NCBI GenBank assembly: GCA_964019415.1
Contig: OZ025870.1
Location: forward strand, 10,481,733 to 10,545,732
Reading direction: 5' to 3'
DNA: 64,000 bases
Source: Ianthella basta
Lineage: Eukaryota > Porifera > Demospongiae > Verongiida > Ianthellidae
The translations under genes were made by a program, and so were the position numbers. Position 1 is the stretch's first letter. Every line of letters begins with the position of its first letter. The notes beneath the pieces were generated by a model. It saw nothing but the letters and a program-made list of their open reading frames with translations, searched no databases and was not told the DNA's origin. This document shows positions 43,401 to 52,485 of the stretch, one piece after another.

Positions 43401-43754
43401 CAAGGCTTGGCGGCATACAAAGTTCTCTTACAAGCAGAGGACAAGAATCTTCAAGACCAGGTGGATAGACTGTGGATACCAATACATAACCAGCATTACA
43501 ACTTTGATGGTAGAGAGACCCTGCTGAATGCAACAGAGCGTGTTGCTCATGGACCGTTTGTTGACTTTTACAACACTTACTTGATTGGGAATTTGGACCG
43601 CAAAGCAACAAATAGCGTTAGAGAGCTGGTCATCGGTGCCTTCAGCAATAAAGTTGCCAAGGTTACCTTTGATGTACCTCGGCAGGTAGAAGAACAAGAC
43701 CAGTACAAGTCAGTGAGAGAGTTCAAGAAGTCAGCCGTGTACTGGGACCAGTAG
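20765..43754 (+). CDS. Membrane-anchored insulin-degrading-enzyme-like metallopeptidase, copy 2
   Basis: Twelve exons: 20765-22170, 22532-22622, 23361-23581, 23912-24247, 24487-24932, 25257-25361, 34941-35117, 35663-35798, 36476-36641, 39051-39224, 39413-39526 and 43200-43754. The product is about 1300 residues. Residues 1-45 form an acidic then basic cytoplasmic tail (..[10 protein letters not shown]), about 47-75 a membrane helix ([15 protein letters not shown]), and about 76-305 a Ser/Pro/Thr stalk. The M16 half-domains follow: zinc motif [15 protein letters not shown], third ligand in NSEYEK, and RTKEQLGY near the C-terminal end. The inverted HxxEH and the TNYYF, HVEDVV and LRTKEQLGY blocks point to IDE rather than nardilysin. 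IDE itself is cytosolic, so a type II membrane form with an extracellular catalytic part is unusual. The intron after exon 6 grew to 9.6 kb by transposon insertion. Confidence 0.87.
21405..21651 (+). repeat. Coding minisatellite for a Ser/Pro/Leu stalk
   Basis: Tandem 6- to 18-bp units of CTCTCCTTCACT type encode SLSPSLSP-like repeats inside the first exon of copy 2. Their number is likely variable. All three frames of this tract are open, which creates spurious frames on both strands. Confidence 0.85.
22275..22406. repeat. (GT)n microsatellite
   Basis: Interrupted GT repeat in the first intron of copy 2. Confidence 0.9.
25789..26398. mobile_element. Mutator-like non-autonomous element
   Basis: The termini TAGTCTGGCCTGCTAG match on both ends, and the similarity of the inverted arms continues to about 100 bp, including GATTAGTTCACACCT. 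The 9-bp target duplication GGCTTGGTG is perfect (25780-25788 and 26399-26407). Length is 610 bp; no recognisable gene inside. It belongs to the same group as 39876-40608. Confidence 0.8.
26523..26722. other. Assembly gap (200 N)
   Basis: Exactly 200 N, probably a placeholder of unknown true length. Confidence 0.98.
26723..27180. repeat. Second copy of the element's right half and its flank, after the gap
   Basis: 26723-27056 repeats 26076-26398 with scattered differences. 27057-27180 repeats 26399-26522, including the same target-site flank GGCTTGGTG. The offset is 658 bp. Either a local tandem duplication or two haplotypes placed end to end. Confidence 0.8.
27982..28932 (-). CDS. DIRS tyrosine recombinase
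   Basis: 316 residues. The N-terminal part is a SAM-like core-binding domain ([16 protein letters not shown]). The catalytic part has the first Arg in FGFLRCAEF, the HxxR pair in HSFRIGAAT and the nucleophile region in AYQLYLRTP. It would cut and rejoin circular cDNA at the target, which explains the absence of a target duplication. It overlaps the reverse transcriptase frame by about 40 bases. Confidence 0.88.
   Translation of the reverse strand: MEIALQRFYKSGLAVSTQKAYTSGQKRFLAFCNQFNLLALPPSEHTIMLFISQLGVDGLSMSTIKSYLASIRNLLINNGLQNISIYSPRVELVLRGIKRVKGFSAVSKVRLPITPDILVALKKVWGSNTPDNRMFWAAACLGFFGFLRCAEFTSISVSAFDPAKHLTVGDVFVKSDKQLSSMAVRLKMSKTDQFGKGVWLHFQRTGVALCPVEAMVDYIQLRGSKEGPLFLTSHNQPLTRSYFLVNLRNALAQAGIDDSQYAGHSFRIGAATTALRAGVSDAKIKMLGRWESSAYQLYLRTPRQELASIAPILAKI
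28893..30731 (-). CDS. DIRS reverse transcriptase and RNase H
   Basis: 612 residues. RT motifs in order: [29 protein letters not shown] and the catalytic [10 protein letters not shown]. RNase H follows, with FTDASG, a Glu in [14 protein letters not shown] and VADDISRN. This order is typical of DIRS-order elements. Confidence 0.9.
   Translation of the reverse strand: MICHEAQCLEIIQYLLLPLGGRHPVGAMPTSQRVAPLLAARFLHLQESKGSQGSRIPQAAMGIHTPLKVEAWAQALGGHPNRAWADCLVTCLREGVRIGFNPNVSCGSAKANMQSATAHPDIVEQYLLEEIALDNVAGPFPLDPLKEFVTLNRFGVIPKANKPGKWRLIVDLSYPHGNSVNDGIPTNDASMAYSSIEDAGRIIANLGKNTLLAKIDIASAFRIIPVHPEDRHLLGMKWKNEIYIDKQLPFGLRSAPILFNALADALEWILRERGISNVIHYLDDFLVFGSPGSKECSIFLECMQATCSELGVPLALDKIAGPCTRLTFLGIELDTEKMQALLPADKLLRLKVELHAWQDKKSCTRKDLEHLIGLLQFAVKVVPQGRPFVRRMINLLSVAKEGHHHIRLNAEFRSDLAWWCSYVGVWNGISFLNLCKLLIPSCNVFTDASGSFGCGACWGTLWLQGQWPPEWASINIMVKELVPVVLACALWGSQWAGRHVLFHIDNLSVIQVLQKGASKEPSGVIMHLLRCLSFLTAYFHFSISASHIAGVYNIVADDISRNNLGSLLIQVPGIQPQPVPIPDPLWSLLVLERPDWTSKRWRLLFSDFTSQA
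30986..31716 (-). CDS. DIRS gag-like exon
   Basis: Ends with a Cys/His cluster ([21 protein letters not shown]) of the CCCH/knuckle sort seen in DIRS gag proteins. An acceptor (ATTACAG) at 31717 precedes it. A similar arrangement occurs in the broken relative at about 55060-55640. Confidence 0.7.
31860..32960. repeat. Higher-order tandem repeat, 105-bp unit made of three ~35-bp monomers
   Basis: ACGTACTGCTGCACCAATTG recurs at 32131, 32236, 32341, 32446, 32551 and 32656, an exact 105-bp spacing. Each unit holds three related monomers (TGCTGCACCAATTGC, TGCTGCACCAGTGGC, TGATGCACCAAATGC). Degenerate monomers extend on both sides. It lies in the intron of the DIRS element. Since 105 is divisible by 3, long spurious frames appear on both strands. 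Confidence 0.9.
33436..33631 (-). CDS. DIRS leader exon (start of gag)
   Basis: Starts at ATG 33631 ([14 protein letters not shown]), has a Gln-rich coiled-coil stretch ([15 protein letters not shown]) and ends at a GTGAGT donor (33435-33430). The intron to the gag exon is about 1.7 kb. Spliceosomal introns are known in DIRS elements. The broken relative has a similar leader at about 54440-54598, also ending at GTAAGT. Confidence 0.65.
36000..36434. mobile_element. MITE with TTACC..AAATATTCTAAAA termini
   Basis: TTACCGGAAATATTCTAAAA at the left and an inverted near-copy at the right. It is 435 bp, non-coding, in an intron of M16 copy 2. Confidence 0.6.
36960..37265 (-). mobile_element. Tc1/mariner transposase N-terminal fragment
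   Basis: Minus-strand readings [18 protein letters not shown] and [20 protein letters not shown] match the paired helix-turn-helix DNA-binding region of Tc1/mariner transposases (..GSGRPSK..). They lie in different frames and the DDE domain is missing, so it is dead. Intronic in M16 copy 2. Confidence 0.65.
37574..38186. mobile_element. piggyBac-type non-autonomous element (TTAA duplication)
   Basis: TTAA at 37570-37573 and 38187-38190. Inverted ends CTCATTTGGTCCC and GGGACGTAATGGG. 613 bp; the internal frame (37435-37848 region) is not recognised. Confidence 0.6.
38268..38555. repeat. Head-to-head SINE body copies
   Basis: 38268-38425 is an inverted copy and 38428-38555 a direct copy of the SINE body (CTTAAG..GGCCGTTGGAAGAAGGCC). 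Together they form a near palindrome around 38427. Confidence 0.65.
38618..38895 (+). repeat. tRNA-headed SINE, copy B
   Basis: The head 38643-38717 folds almost like a tRNA: acceptor stem GGCATCG/CGGTGCC, B box GGTTCGATTCC (38694-38704) perfect, T stem CTGGG/CCCGG. The anticodon-loop residue before the anticodon is not T, so it is a derived head and not a working tRNA. The body matches copy A. Confidence 0.75.
39876..40608. mobile_element. Mutator-like non-autonomous element
   Basis: The right terminus (inverted) is TAGTCTGGCTCGCTAG and the left is CAGTCTGGCTTGCTA. Both arms contain TTAGTTCACACCT about 75-95 bp in. The target duplication is TGTATATTC/TGTATATCC (one mismatch). 733 bp. A minus-strand frame at 40100-40363 was not recognised. 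Intronic in copy 2; same group as 25789-26398. Confidence 0.75.
41004..41426. mobile_element. Mutator-like MITE with ~90-bp inverted repeats
   Basis: TAGTCTATCTGCTAGCCCC and, inverted, TAGTCTAGCTGCTAGCCCC. The arms remain similar through AGCAGAATGTG. The 9-bp duplication is AACCATAGT/AACCATAAT. 423 bp. Confidence 0.78.
41440..41790 (-). mobile_element. LINE reverse-transcriptase fragment
   Basis: Minus-strand reading [20 protein letters not shown] then [12 protein letters not shown] matches the end of the RT region of jockey/RTE-like LINEs (..YGAEVWG..). Short and degenerate. A piggyBac-like TTAACCCTTTAGG end with two GCAAATGAC(A/G)AGTTTACTCG repeats follows at 41788-41880. Confidence 0.55.
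42096..42131. repeat. Perfect 36-bp palindrome
   Basis: The left arm AATTTGAACGAGAGTCTA is followed directly by its exact reverse complement with no loop. Confidence 0.95.
42640..42880 (+). mobile_element. Possible Helitron-associated ORF fragment
   Basis: One frame reads [17 protein letters not shown], the ERxA(AE)TPEERQARL repeat that precedes Helitron-type helicases in many invertebrate genomes. No helicase follows. Weak. Confidence 0.3.
42901..42980. repeat. Two tandem 40-bp copies of a Mutator-like terminus
   Basis: AGTCTCGCGCGCCAGCCCCT occurs at 42901 and again at 42941. The unit resembles the inverted right end of the element at 55849-56787 (TAATCTTGCGCACCAGCCCC). Confidence 0.75.
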
Positions 43755-44907
43755 AACAGTTAATGTTAGCATGCATAACCTAGCTCACACCTATCTGTTC
43801 ATGCTACATGTTTGTGTACATTTGGCATTGCGTGCTAGATCCTATACACAGGTGCTGTGTAATGTACACAGCATATACGTAGAGGTGCACTTTGAGCTTT
43901 CTGAACTGTGTGAACTGGTCACAAAACTGTTGTATTTTGCTCTATAATATTTATATGTTGATTGGTATACATATGGTCTGCACATTTGGAAGATGTGTGA
44001 GTGAGTGTCTAAGTCCGTACAATGTGTCATTGATCGCCTGGATGGACAGGATTAATTTGTTTTTACACAACCCCCTTGCCTGTTTGGCTGGCCATTTGAT
44101 ATTATATAATATTCAATTGTGATGGCAAGAGTGCAAAGTCACATTCACTACAGGAGCATTTCACACGTCTCATGATCAAACAGTCACAGCATTCAAGCAT
44201 TGTATATTGGCACTTGCACTAGCTATATAGCTCTTCAGGTCCACTACAGAATCCCCTTACAGGGTAGGAGGCAAGCAATATGGGAGGTACATTAATTGTT
44301 GCTTGGTCCAGGTGTGTGATCACGGTTTAATTTCAGTGAATTCAAAGTTATGTAGCGGAGGCGCTGGAGTTATTGCTTCTTGAGCAATCTCACAGCAGGT
44401 AGCTATAGACAGATGGACAGTGTAAGACGGTTCAACCACGAAGGTCTTCGTCAGTTACAAAAGTTAGTCATATTGTAGGCAGTGTTGAGTATTCTAGTTT
44501 CAGTTACATACTACATACTACTTACTAGATACAGTTACTACAATGTCATGCACACATGCAGGTCAGCTCACGCTCGAGATCATGCACTCTAGCAATACAA
44601 ATAATAGATGATTCATCAGTTAAATCCACAGCAAGCTAAGTGAAATTATATCCATAGAAGTGCAGCCATTCTCAGATTAATAGTGAAATACTAAGTAAAT
44701 GAACTGGAAGTGTCAATAATGAAAATCTGCAATTTAATAAATGAATAACTATATATAATTATGAATCTAAACCTAAGTGTGTTCGTAATTCTACATAGGT
44801 CCTTCCATTACTACAGTTAAGTATCCTTACCTATATTGTAATACCATAATTATTGATATAATATTATAGGCTGTTGCAATTCAACTTGCTGTATTGAATT
44901 TGAATGG
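43755..44907. other. Spacer between converging genes, no gene recognised
   Basis: 3' flank of copy 2 and of the galectin-like gene. AT-rich; no supported feature. Confidence 0.5.
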
Positions 44908-45396
44908 TTAATTGGCAAATGCCAAGCTCAGTTTCTTCAGTACCGAGTTAGCATTTGGGTACTGCGTGTAGTCGAAGCGAGTAGCTGGGGCATCGATGCG
45001 GTATTCATAGGTTGCCACCTCCTTTCCATTGAATACAATCGAGTAATCATTTTCCTGAGCGCAGATCACCCATTTCAGATCAGTACCAGGAACTGTGGTG
45101 ATCTTTTTCACAAGTTGCTCTGTTCCCCAGGTACCTCCGGTGTTGCTGTTGAGAACAATAGTGTTTTTATTGGGACCCCAGTCCACACGGTAGTCAACAT
45201 GAAGCAATGTATCACCATTTTCAGCCTTCAGATTGAGTGTAGCACTCTCTGTCTGTGGAGCTGTGTAGATTGCTTCAACACAGTCTCCAGTAGGTAAGCC
45301 ATTTATATCAATATGTTCACGATCGGGTTGTGCAGTTGATGTGTGAGTCCCAATCAAGGCCACCATTAGGGAGACAAGGATCACGGAGGCTGGCAT
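44908..45396 (-). CDS. Secreted galectin-like protein
   Basis: 162 residues in one coding exon, starting at ATG 45396. Residues 1-22 are a signal peptide (MPASVILVSLMVALIGTHTS). The rest is a single galectin carbohydrate-recognition domain: LHVDYR at the H-NPR position, IVLNSN at the V-N position, and GTWGTEQ at the WG-E position. Late strands read VFNGKEVATYEYRI. The Asn-Pro of the canonical H-NPR is replaced, so sugar specificity may be altered. Classical galectins lack a signal peptide; this one has it. A TTTGCAG acceptor at about 45420 suggests a 5' UTR intron. It should bind beta-galactosides or related glycans outside the cell (inference from family). Confidence 0.72.
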   Translation of the reverse strand: MPASVILVSLMVALIGTHTSTAQPDREHIDINGLPTGDCVEAIYTAPQTESATLNLKAENGDTLLHVDYRVDWGPNKNTIVLNSNTGGTWGTEQLVKKITTVPGTDLKWVICAQENDYSIVFNGKEVATYEYRIDAPATRFDYTQYPNANSVLKKLSLAFAN

Positions 45397-45419
45397 TCTG
45401 TTGATTTTGGTCGTTGAGC

Positions 45420-46321
45420 TGCAAATGCAAACAAAACATTGGTACTTTATTAATTAATGTAGTATGCAGTCTCAGCTGGCAAAATTGGTGTATTACTGCA
45501 ATGAAATATGAAGTGGCCAACCTAAGGGCATTTGGTAGCAAGAGTCTTAAGCTTCTCATGCTTAAGTTTTATAATCCCAGATAGTCTAGCTCTGGCTTAC
45601 ATTACACATATACATCACATACATATGTGTCACATACTTGTATGTGTATATGCTTATATAGCTTTTACTTACAATGTAAAAATATCAGGTGTTCAAATAA
45701 AGGATTCTCACTGGTTAATTCAGTCAAGGTACCTCCGTTTGAGGGGAATGGGTGGACAGCAAGGTCAGTGGGACGGTATGCCTTCAGGTTTCAACGTTTT
45801 TGGACAGTAGCCGTAGGATCAACCCTTATATGCGGACCTGTAACTGTATTCATAGTTTCCAGTTTACTGTTTAGTGTGCAGTGATTAGTATACTAAGGAC
45901 ACTCAGTTCTGCAATCACAAGAATGTGCATGCACGGCAAATCACCTGTCACTGAAGCACTGAAGAATCCCATTAGCAGCTAGTGAAGGAACAGTTACTGT
46001 AGTTATTAGTAGCAATAATTTGACAAAAATTTCTAAATTTTATAATGACACTATAGCCATAGCGAAATGTTCAATTGTTCATGTGTCTGCTACAGTACGT
46101 CAAAAGTTAGAGAACAATTGTCCATTTTGTCAAACCGTTACAAGAACCTTTAACTAATCTTCTACAAATTTGCACAAGTTGTGTAATTTGCACTATAAAT
46201 TATACACAGCGAAGAAGCAGCTCACACAGTGAGGAGTTATGGAAGAATCAGCTGCAAAATGACGCTAATTTAGAATAGGAATAGCTTAGAGCAGATTGTG
46301 TTCTAGGGAATTTCTACTGCC
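45420..46321. other. No gene recognised
   Basis: Upstream flank of the galectin-like gene. AT-rich, no supported frame. Confidence 0.45.
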
Positions 46322-46800
<479 letters not shown>

Positions 46801-47235
46801 AGCCCAAATCCCATTCTTTCTATTTTGTTACTCATTTAGCTTTGGCATTGTTTGGGTGCATGGACTCTGCAAAAGGTTGGCATGCAATGGCTTAAACTTC
46901 ACACACCTTCTAGCTCCAGGGTGCACATGGCAGTGGGTGAAGAACTTCCATTGCTTCAAGAGCCCAAGGAAGGCCTGACCGTGCGTAGTGGACCCCTGTT
47001 ACTTAGGACTGATGGATTTTCTGGTTGACAAAAAAGTTATCCTGGTCCAACATCAACCATGCACATGTAACACGTTATATGCACTGCCTTACGTACTGTA
47101 TAAGGTCCTATTGTAACTTTACATCAGTATTTGAGCTTTAGAAGACCTAACGGTATATAGTGTACAAAATTAACTCACATTGCATTTTAAGCGCAATGTA
47201 GTAATAGTGTTAAGCTTACCTTTACAGCAATTGCA
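46801..47235 (+). pseudogene. 3'-end fragment of the multi-pass membrane protein gene
   Basis: Matches 51796-52265: the last 75 or so codons plus 3' UTR of the gene at 50242-52020. The reading frame is disturbed by small insertions near the start (extra bases after TTGTTTGGGTG), so it is not functional. It is flanked by the two R units, consistent with an unequal exchange or a lost tandem copy of the whole gene. Confidence 0.85.
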
Positions 47236-47242
47236 TATAGAA

Positions 47243-47327
47243 TTCAATTAAGTCTTCCAGCAGGGCTAATCGCTCCTTCTCATGCAGATTATCTGATCCC
47301 ACATTGTTTACGCTTTTTCCTAGAGTT

Positions 47328-47404
<77 letters not shown>

Positions 47405-47628
47405 GTGTGTGCACTAGGAAGGACTAACGTAGCTATAGCTGGCCAGTTGTACTTCCTCTCTACTGATTCGCACCAGGACTCTTCAGTTCCACTACAGAAT
47501 CCCTTGAAGGGCCAGGTAGTCAATGTCGGAAGAACATTACTACCAGGTGCCAGTGTGTAACTGTTGCGGAGGTATGGTGAGGAATTTCTGTGTAGGTAAT
47601 TTCCTTAATTGCAAGTTACATGTAGATA
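47243..47628. repeat. Duplicated unit R, copy 2
   Basis: See the unit at 46322-46800; here the GT tract is shorter (47330-47411). Confidence 0.88.
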
Positions 47629-48224
47629 GCACAGCCTGTCTCTTTATATAAATGAGGTTCAGCTAGCTATGTATTAAGAGAGAGTGGGAAAGTGCGTAAT
47701 TCGTAACCTTAGCAACATTATCACCTAAGCATTGCATGTATGACATCATTGGCAACAAACACACTTAATTCATTATAATGTGCTAACACATGCATGCAGA
47801 AGGTATTGTATTTGATAGCATTGAGAGTTGTTACTGTGTGCATGTGACTCCTTCTCCTCTGATTCATTCTACTTTATCCTTTCAATAAAATTGTATACCA
47901 GACAATGGTAAGTAGGACCGGAGGTATAACAGTTTGGGAATTCGTGACCAAGGGGTAATAAATCATACATATAAAGTGATTAGCTTCTAGTTGGTATATA
48001 TTGGTTTGATGCTCCAACATATTGAAGGTACACTGCTTATGTTTACCTTGCATGTGTGGTAGAATAACTTCACATAACACACCATGGTCAAATTGTAATT
48101 GTTCTAATAATCACACAGTTTAATGCTTTACGTATTGTTTGCATGTGCGTGCTGCAGCTGTGTGAGCAAGTATATGGTGAGTACATAATTATGTGTGTGC
48201 ATTTAATGTATAAATTACCATAAA

Positions 48225-48278
48225 CAAGTATTTCGAGTTAAAAACTCGTGGGGCTGCCGCCCCAACTCGAAATACTTG
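48225..48278. repeat. Short hairpin repeat, copy 1
   Basis: CAAGTATTTCGAGTT (48225-48239) and its perfect inverse (48264-48278), with an inner GGGG/CCCC stem. A second copy lies at 62702-62764. Confidence 0.85.
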
Positions 48279-48349
48279 CTCCCTTCGGTCGCTGCTCTGT
48301 CACTCACAATAGGTAAACATGACATCGTGTGACAATACCTCAGTAACTT

Positions 48350-48353
<4 letters not shown>

Positions 48354-48418
<65 letters not shown>

Positions 48419-48610
48419 ACTATCACCAGACACATGAGACACACACACACACACGCACACATACACATGCACACACACACACACGCACACATACACATGC
48501 ACACACACACACACGCACACATACACATGCACACACACACACACACGCACACACCACACACACCACACACCACATGCACACACACACACACCACATACAC
48601 ACACACACAC

Positions 48611-48690
<80 letters not shown>

Positions 48691-48697
48691 ACATACA

Positions 48698-48768
<71 letters not shown>
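48354..48768. repeat. Compound (AC)n tract with a ~32-bp minisatellite
   Basis: AC repeats surround three or more tandem units of CGCACACATACACATGC type (about 48450-48545). Frames on both strands are spurious. Confidence 0.9.
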
Positions 48769-49077
48769 CCACAACACATGCACAGAGAAATGTCCAGTAG
48801 ACAGACACATGACTGCTTATAGCACGTGCATTTACAGTGAGTAATTACAGAAACATAATGTACCAAGGAACCCACAGTCGCCAGAGTAGCTAGTGGTCTG
48901 TGGTGGCAAAAGCTACGTACGTTTGCTACAGCGCAGTATGCGTGGGCCAGGTTCTGAAGAGCATTTAGAAGGGCAACCGTGCGAGTTAAGCTTTTCAACG
49001 CTAGAAACGGTTGAAGAACGTTAGCGTGTACATATCACGGCGTTCACCAGTTTCTACGTTACTCCTGTCATGTGTTC

Positions 49078-49330
49078 CAGGCGGCGGAGTGAAGTCCTCC
49101 GAGGCGGGCGCGGCCATTATCGAAGAAGGCGCGGGGCGAAGTCGATGACCTGTTGGGCGCTGTCTCGAAGCTGTGTCTTTGCCCGTCGACCAGAAGTGCT
49201 GTAGGAGTCTGTTCCAGGATCAGAGGCGGAAGAGAACGTCCAAAGTTCGCTAAAACGTCGTTTGGAAGCCGGTTTTCAAAGTCCTTTGGCCTCGCACACG
49301 GTCCACTTCCGGCCGAATAAAATGGCCGAC
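49078..49330. other. GC-rich, CpG-rich island of unknown nature
   Basis: Markedly more GC/CpG-rich than its surroundings. A minus-strand frame (49460-49068) is open but resembles nothing I know. It could be a first exon/promoter island on the minus strand or an old insertion. An (AT)n tract (49414-49443) lies next to it. Confidence 0.35.
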
Positions 49331-49411
49331 AATATAAATTCCCTATACCCAATACTTCGCCCAATACATTCAATATAAATGTAAGCATTGACGTACAACC
49401 GTAGGTTGGCG

Positions 49412-49443
<32 letters not shown>

Positions 49444-49447
<4 letters not shown>

Positions 49448-50241
49448 AACATGAAGCCATATGAAAACGTCAATTTGAAAACAATATTAATTAACAACTA
49501 AAAATTATGCAAAGGGCACTTCTGCCCCTATAATAGGGTGGCCGGTTCTTCCAACTATGTATATGGTTGGTGATTTCTATTGGAGATGAAATCAAACAGG
49601 CTACAGAGAATAAAATAAACAAATATTATCTCAATACAATTTAAGGTATATAAAAAATAACTGATAATTTTTACAAGTTAGTGATGTGCAAGATACAACT
49701 TCGAATTGTACGTTTAACATTCATTCACAGTAAATCATTCAATCGATCAATGCATATGAGGGTTTTAATTATCACCCATGTGGGAGGTCACCCTAATACA
49801 GCAGAAGTTTCTAGAAATTAGTGTCATAACTCAGTTTACTGTACCACATACACAATCATACACAGTCACTTAATGCATTAATTATATAATTTTGTCAGCT
49901 GCTGCTGTTCATATTACTGGTCATTGTATAATCACATGCCTATAGTGCCTATAGCTATTGTTTGTATTGTTGAGGAGTTACAATGTACTCGATATATAAA
50001 TCACTTTCTATTCTATTCATCTATTATTATACACATATATAGCATACAGCTTGGTCATGCGCTGTCCAACAATCAGCTCAATCATGTGCTCATCATGCCA
50101 GCTCTGTTTGAATAGAAGCTGCTCGGAAACAGAAATGAAATGACAAAGCTTTATAATTGGTATATATACACACCAATGACTGTCATATCATTGTGCCTTC
50201 TCTTTGATCAGTTGGCAGTGACAGTCGCACCCTGCAGCTGC
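49444..50241. other. No gene recognised
   Basis: AT-rich upstream flank of the membrane-protein gene. A possible small MITE with TAGGGTGGCC/GGTCACCCTA ends lies at about 49535-49797. Confidence 0.4.
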
Positions 50242-52020
50242 ATGGTGAAGATGACTTCAAGGCTTTTACTCAATTGCCTACTTACTGCTGTGTTGGTGCC
50301 TTTGGCATATTGCCATGCCGCAGAAGAGTGCCTCACTTCATTCACAGAGTTTGAGAGAAGATCCATTCTTGACAACCCTGGTAACATGGATGCCCTAGCA
50401 AATGCCTTTTACAAGACCAACTGGCCTTTTCCTTTGTCTGTACATATAGTCTACCGCACCAACTCGAGCAATGGAACAGACACCATCATATCAACTGACC
50501 CAAATTGTCCCGCAGGAAAGGAGATGTGGCTCTGGATACCTTCACCTGTCTTCATCTTCATGGACCCAACCAAGTTGAATGCATACGCCTTAAACACATT
50601 GAATTACTTTGACAGTTGGAACCCCCCAGTAGCCACCATCTATGTACCAAGCATATGCAGTGTGAATCACACCCAATTCAACTTTCTGAACGACATGACA
50701 ATGAGAGTGAGTATAATTTTGCAAATTACCTAACAATATAAAATATCCATGCACTGTACATCAGCATGCTCATACACTGCATGTATGCAGTGGTCTTAAC
50801 TGATGACGCTAGCTGGTACAGCTTATTAAGGGGTATATGTTGCATTTAAAAGCTGGGCTGCATGGCTATTTTATACCCCTGGTCCCTTGCACTTACAGGT
50901 ACAGACGTATGCAGCATCAGGTATTGTTGGTGAGAATGGTTACCTTGGATACGTCCTCAAAGGATGCGGTGATGATCCCATGACGACACTGCTACCTACC
51001 ACGCTGCCAAACAAAGATGCTAAAATGCATTTCATGGCACGCTCACTGGTGGTTGTATATATGATGGGCAACTTATTTGAGATTGTCCTAATTGTCATTG
51101 TGAGTGTGTTGTTCTTGCAAGCGAAAGGGCACACCATAGCAAGCAGCAAAATGGCTGCCCCGCCTTCCTATGACAACTACGGATTGTTTTGGGGGTGCAC
51201 TACTGTATCTCTTGTTGGAAGTTGCCTCCTGACAGCATATACAATAGCGATTATCAAGATCAACTTGAGCTCAGGTGTGCCAATGCTTATTCTAACAGGC
51301 ATGCTAGTTTTGGCTCTATTGCTAATTGGAATTGTAGCTTCACTGATGGTTGCAATTCACTATGGAAGAAAGCTTGACCTCATCACCCCATCTATCTTTC
51401 TTTGGCCTTTTGCAATTTTATTCTGCAATCGGGCGAATCAAATCAGCAAGAAAATTGTGCAGATTCTGTCTCTGTGGAGTCTTTTACTCTTTATACATCA
51501 CATTTCCTGCTATGCAAGCTACATATTCCTCGCTCTGCTTGCCAGACCACACACTGTCATCTCCACATCACTACTCTACATTTTTGCCATTTTTTGCACT
51601 ATCCACTTTTTGGCCATCATTTTTACAACCACCAAAATGAAGAAGACAGTAACATGGAAGAAGCACAAAATTCCTTTGATTGCAATTCACCTGGTTCAGG
51701 TACTGATGTTCACGTTCCTTTTTGCAACTGCTGTTTGTTTCGGTTTGATGATTGGTGCGGCCGGCACTTTGGCCAATTATGGAGTCACAAGACACAGCCC
51801 AAATCCCATTCTTTCTAATTTTGTTACTCCTTTAGCTTTGGCATTGTTTGGGTGGACTCTGCGAAAGGTTGGCATGCAATGGCTTAAACTTCACACATCT
51901 TCTAGCTCCAGGGTGCACATGGCAGTGGGTGAAGAACTTCCATTGCTTCAAGAGCTCAAGAAAGGTCTGACTGTGCGTAGTGAACCCCTGTTACTTAGGA
52001 GTGATGAATTTTCTGGTTGA
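50242..52020 (+). CDS. Multi-pass (about seven-helix) membrane protein, family not recognised
   Basis: Two exons: 50242-50706 (donor GTGAGT) and 50899-52020 (stop). About 528 residues. I choose the ATG at 50242 because it gives a clean signal peptide (MTSRLLLNCLLTAVLVPLA); an upstream ATG at 50140 is also open. A roughly 190-residue extracellular part with Cys and N-glycosylation sites (TNSSNGT, VNHTQ) follows. About seven helices come next (for example NLFEIVLIVIVSVLFL, MLILTGMLVLALLLIGIVA, HLVQVLMFTFLFATAV), then a cytoplasmic tail with LPLLQEL. The layout resembles a receptor with an N-terminal ectodomain, but I see no DRY, NPxxY or adhesion-GPCR cleavage motif. A 3' fragment is duplicated at 46801-47235. 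Confidence 0.72.
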
Positions 52021-52485
52021 CGAAAAAATTTATTCTCTCCCAACATCAACCATGCACATGTAACACGTTATATGCACTGCCTTATGTACGTATAAGGTCC
52101 TATTGTAACTTTACATCAGTATTTGAGCTTTAGAAGACCTAACAGTTTATAGTGTACAAAATTAACTCACATTGCATTTTTTAAGCGCAATGTAGTAATA
52201 GTGTTAAGCTTACCTTTACAGTAAAAGCAACAGTTACTACATTGTAATTGCATGCAGAATTCAATTAAAGACTGCATTAAAATACACAAGTATATATATT
52301 CACAATCAAATGTATAATATTGATATCATGTGCAATGTTCACAAACTATAAATGCATTGCATGTGTTGTCACTACAGTGTCACTCCTCTCACATAAGGGA
52401 TAGCTAATATGCATAAAGTACCTACAAAATTAGTTGTCTTTTTGGAGCATCTAAATACGCTAAAATATACGACATTTGCACAGTA

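Noticed and set aside
49068-49460. 130-residue minus-strand gene in the GC-rich block
   Set aside because: No recognisable motif or signal peptide, and the start lies in an (AT)n tract; kept only as an unexplained GC-rich island.
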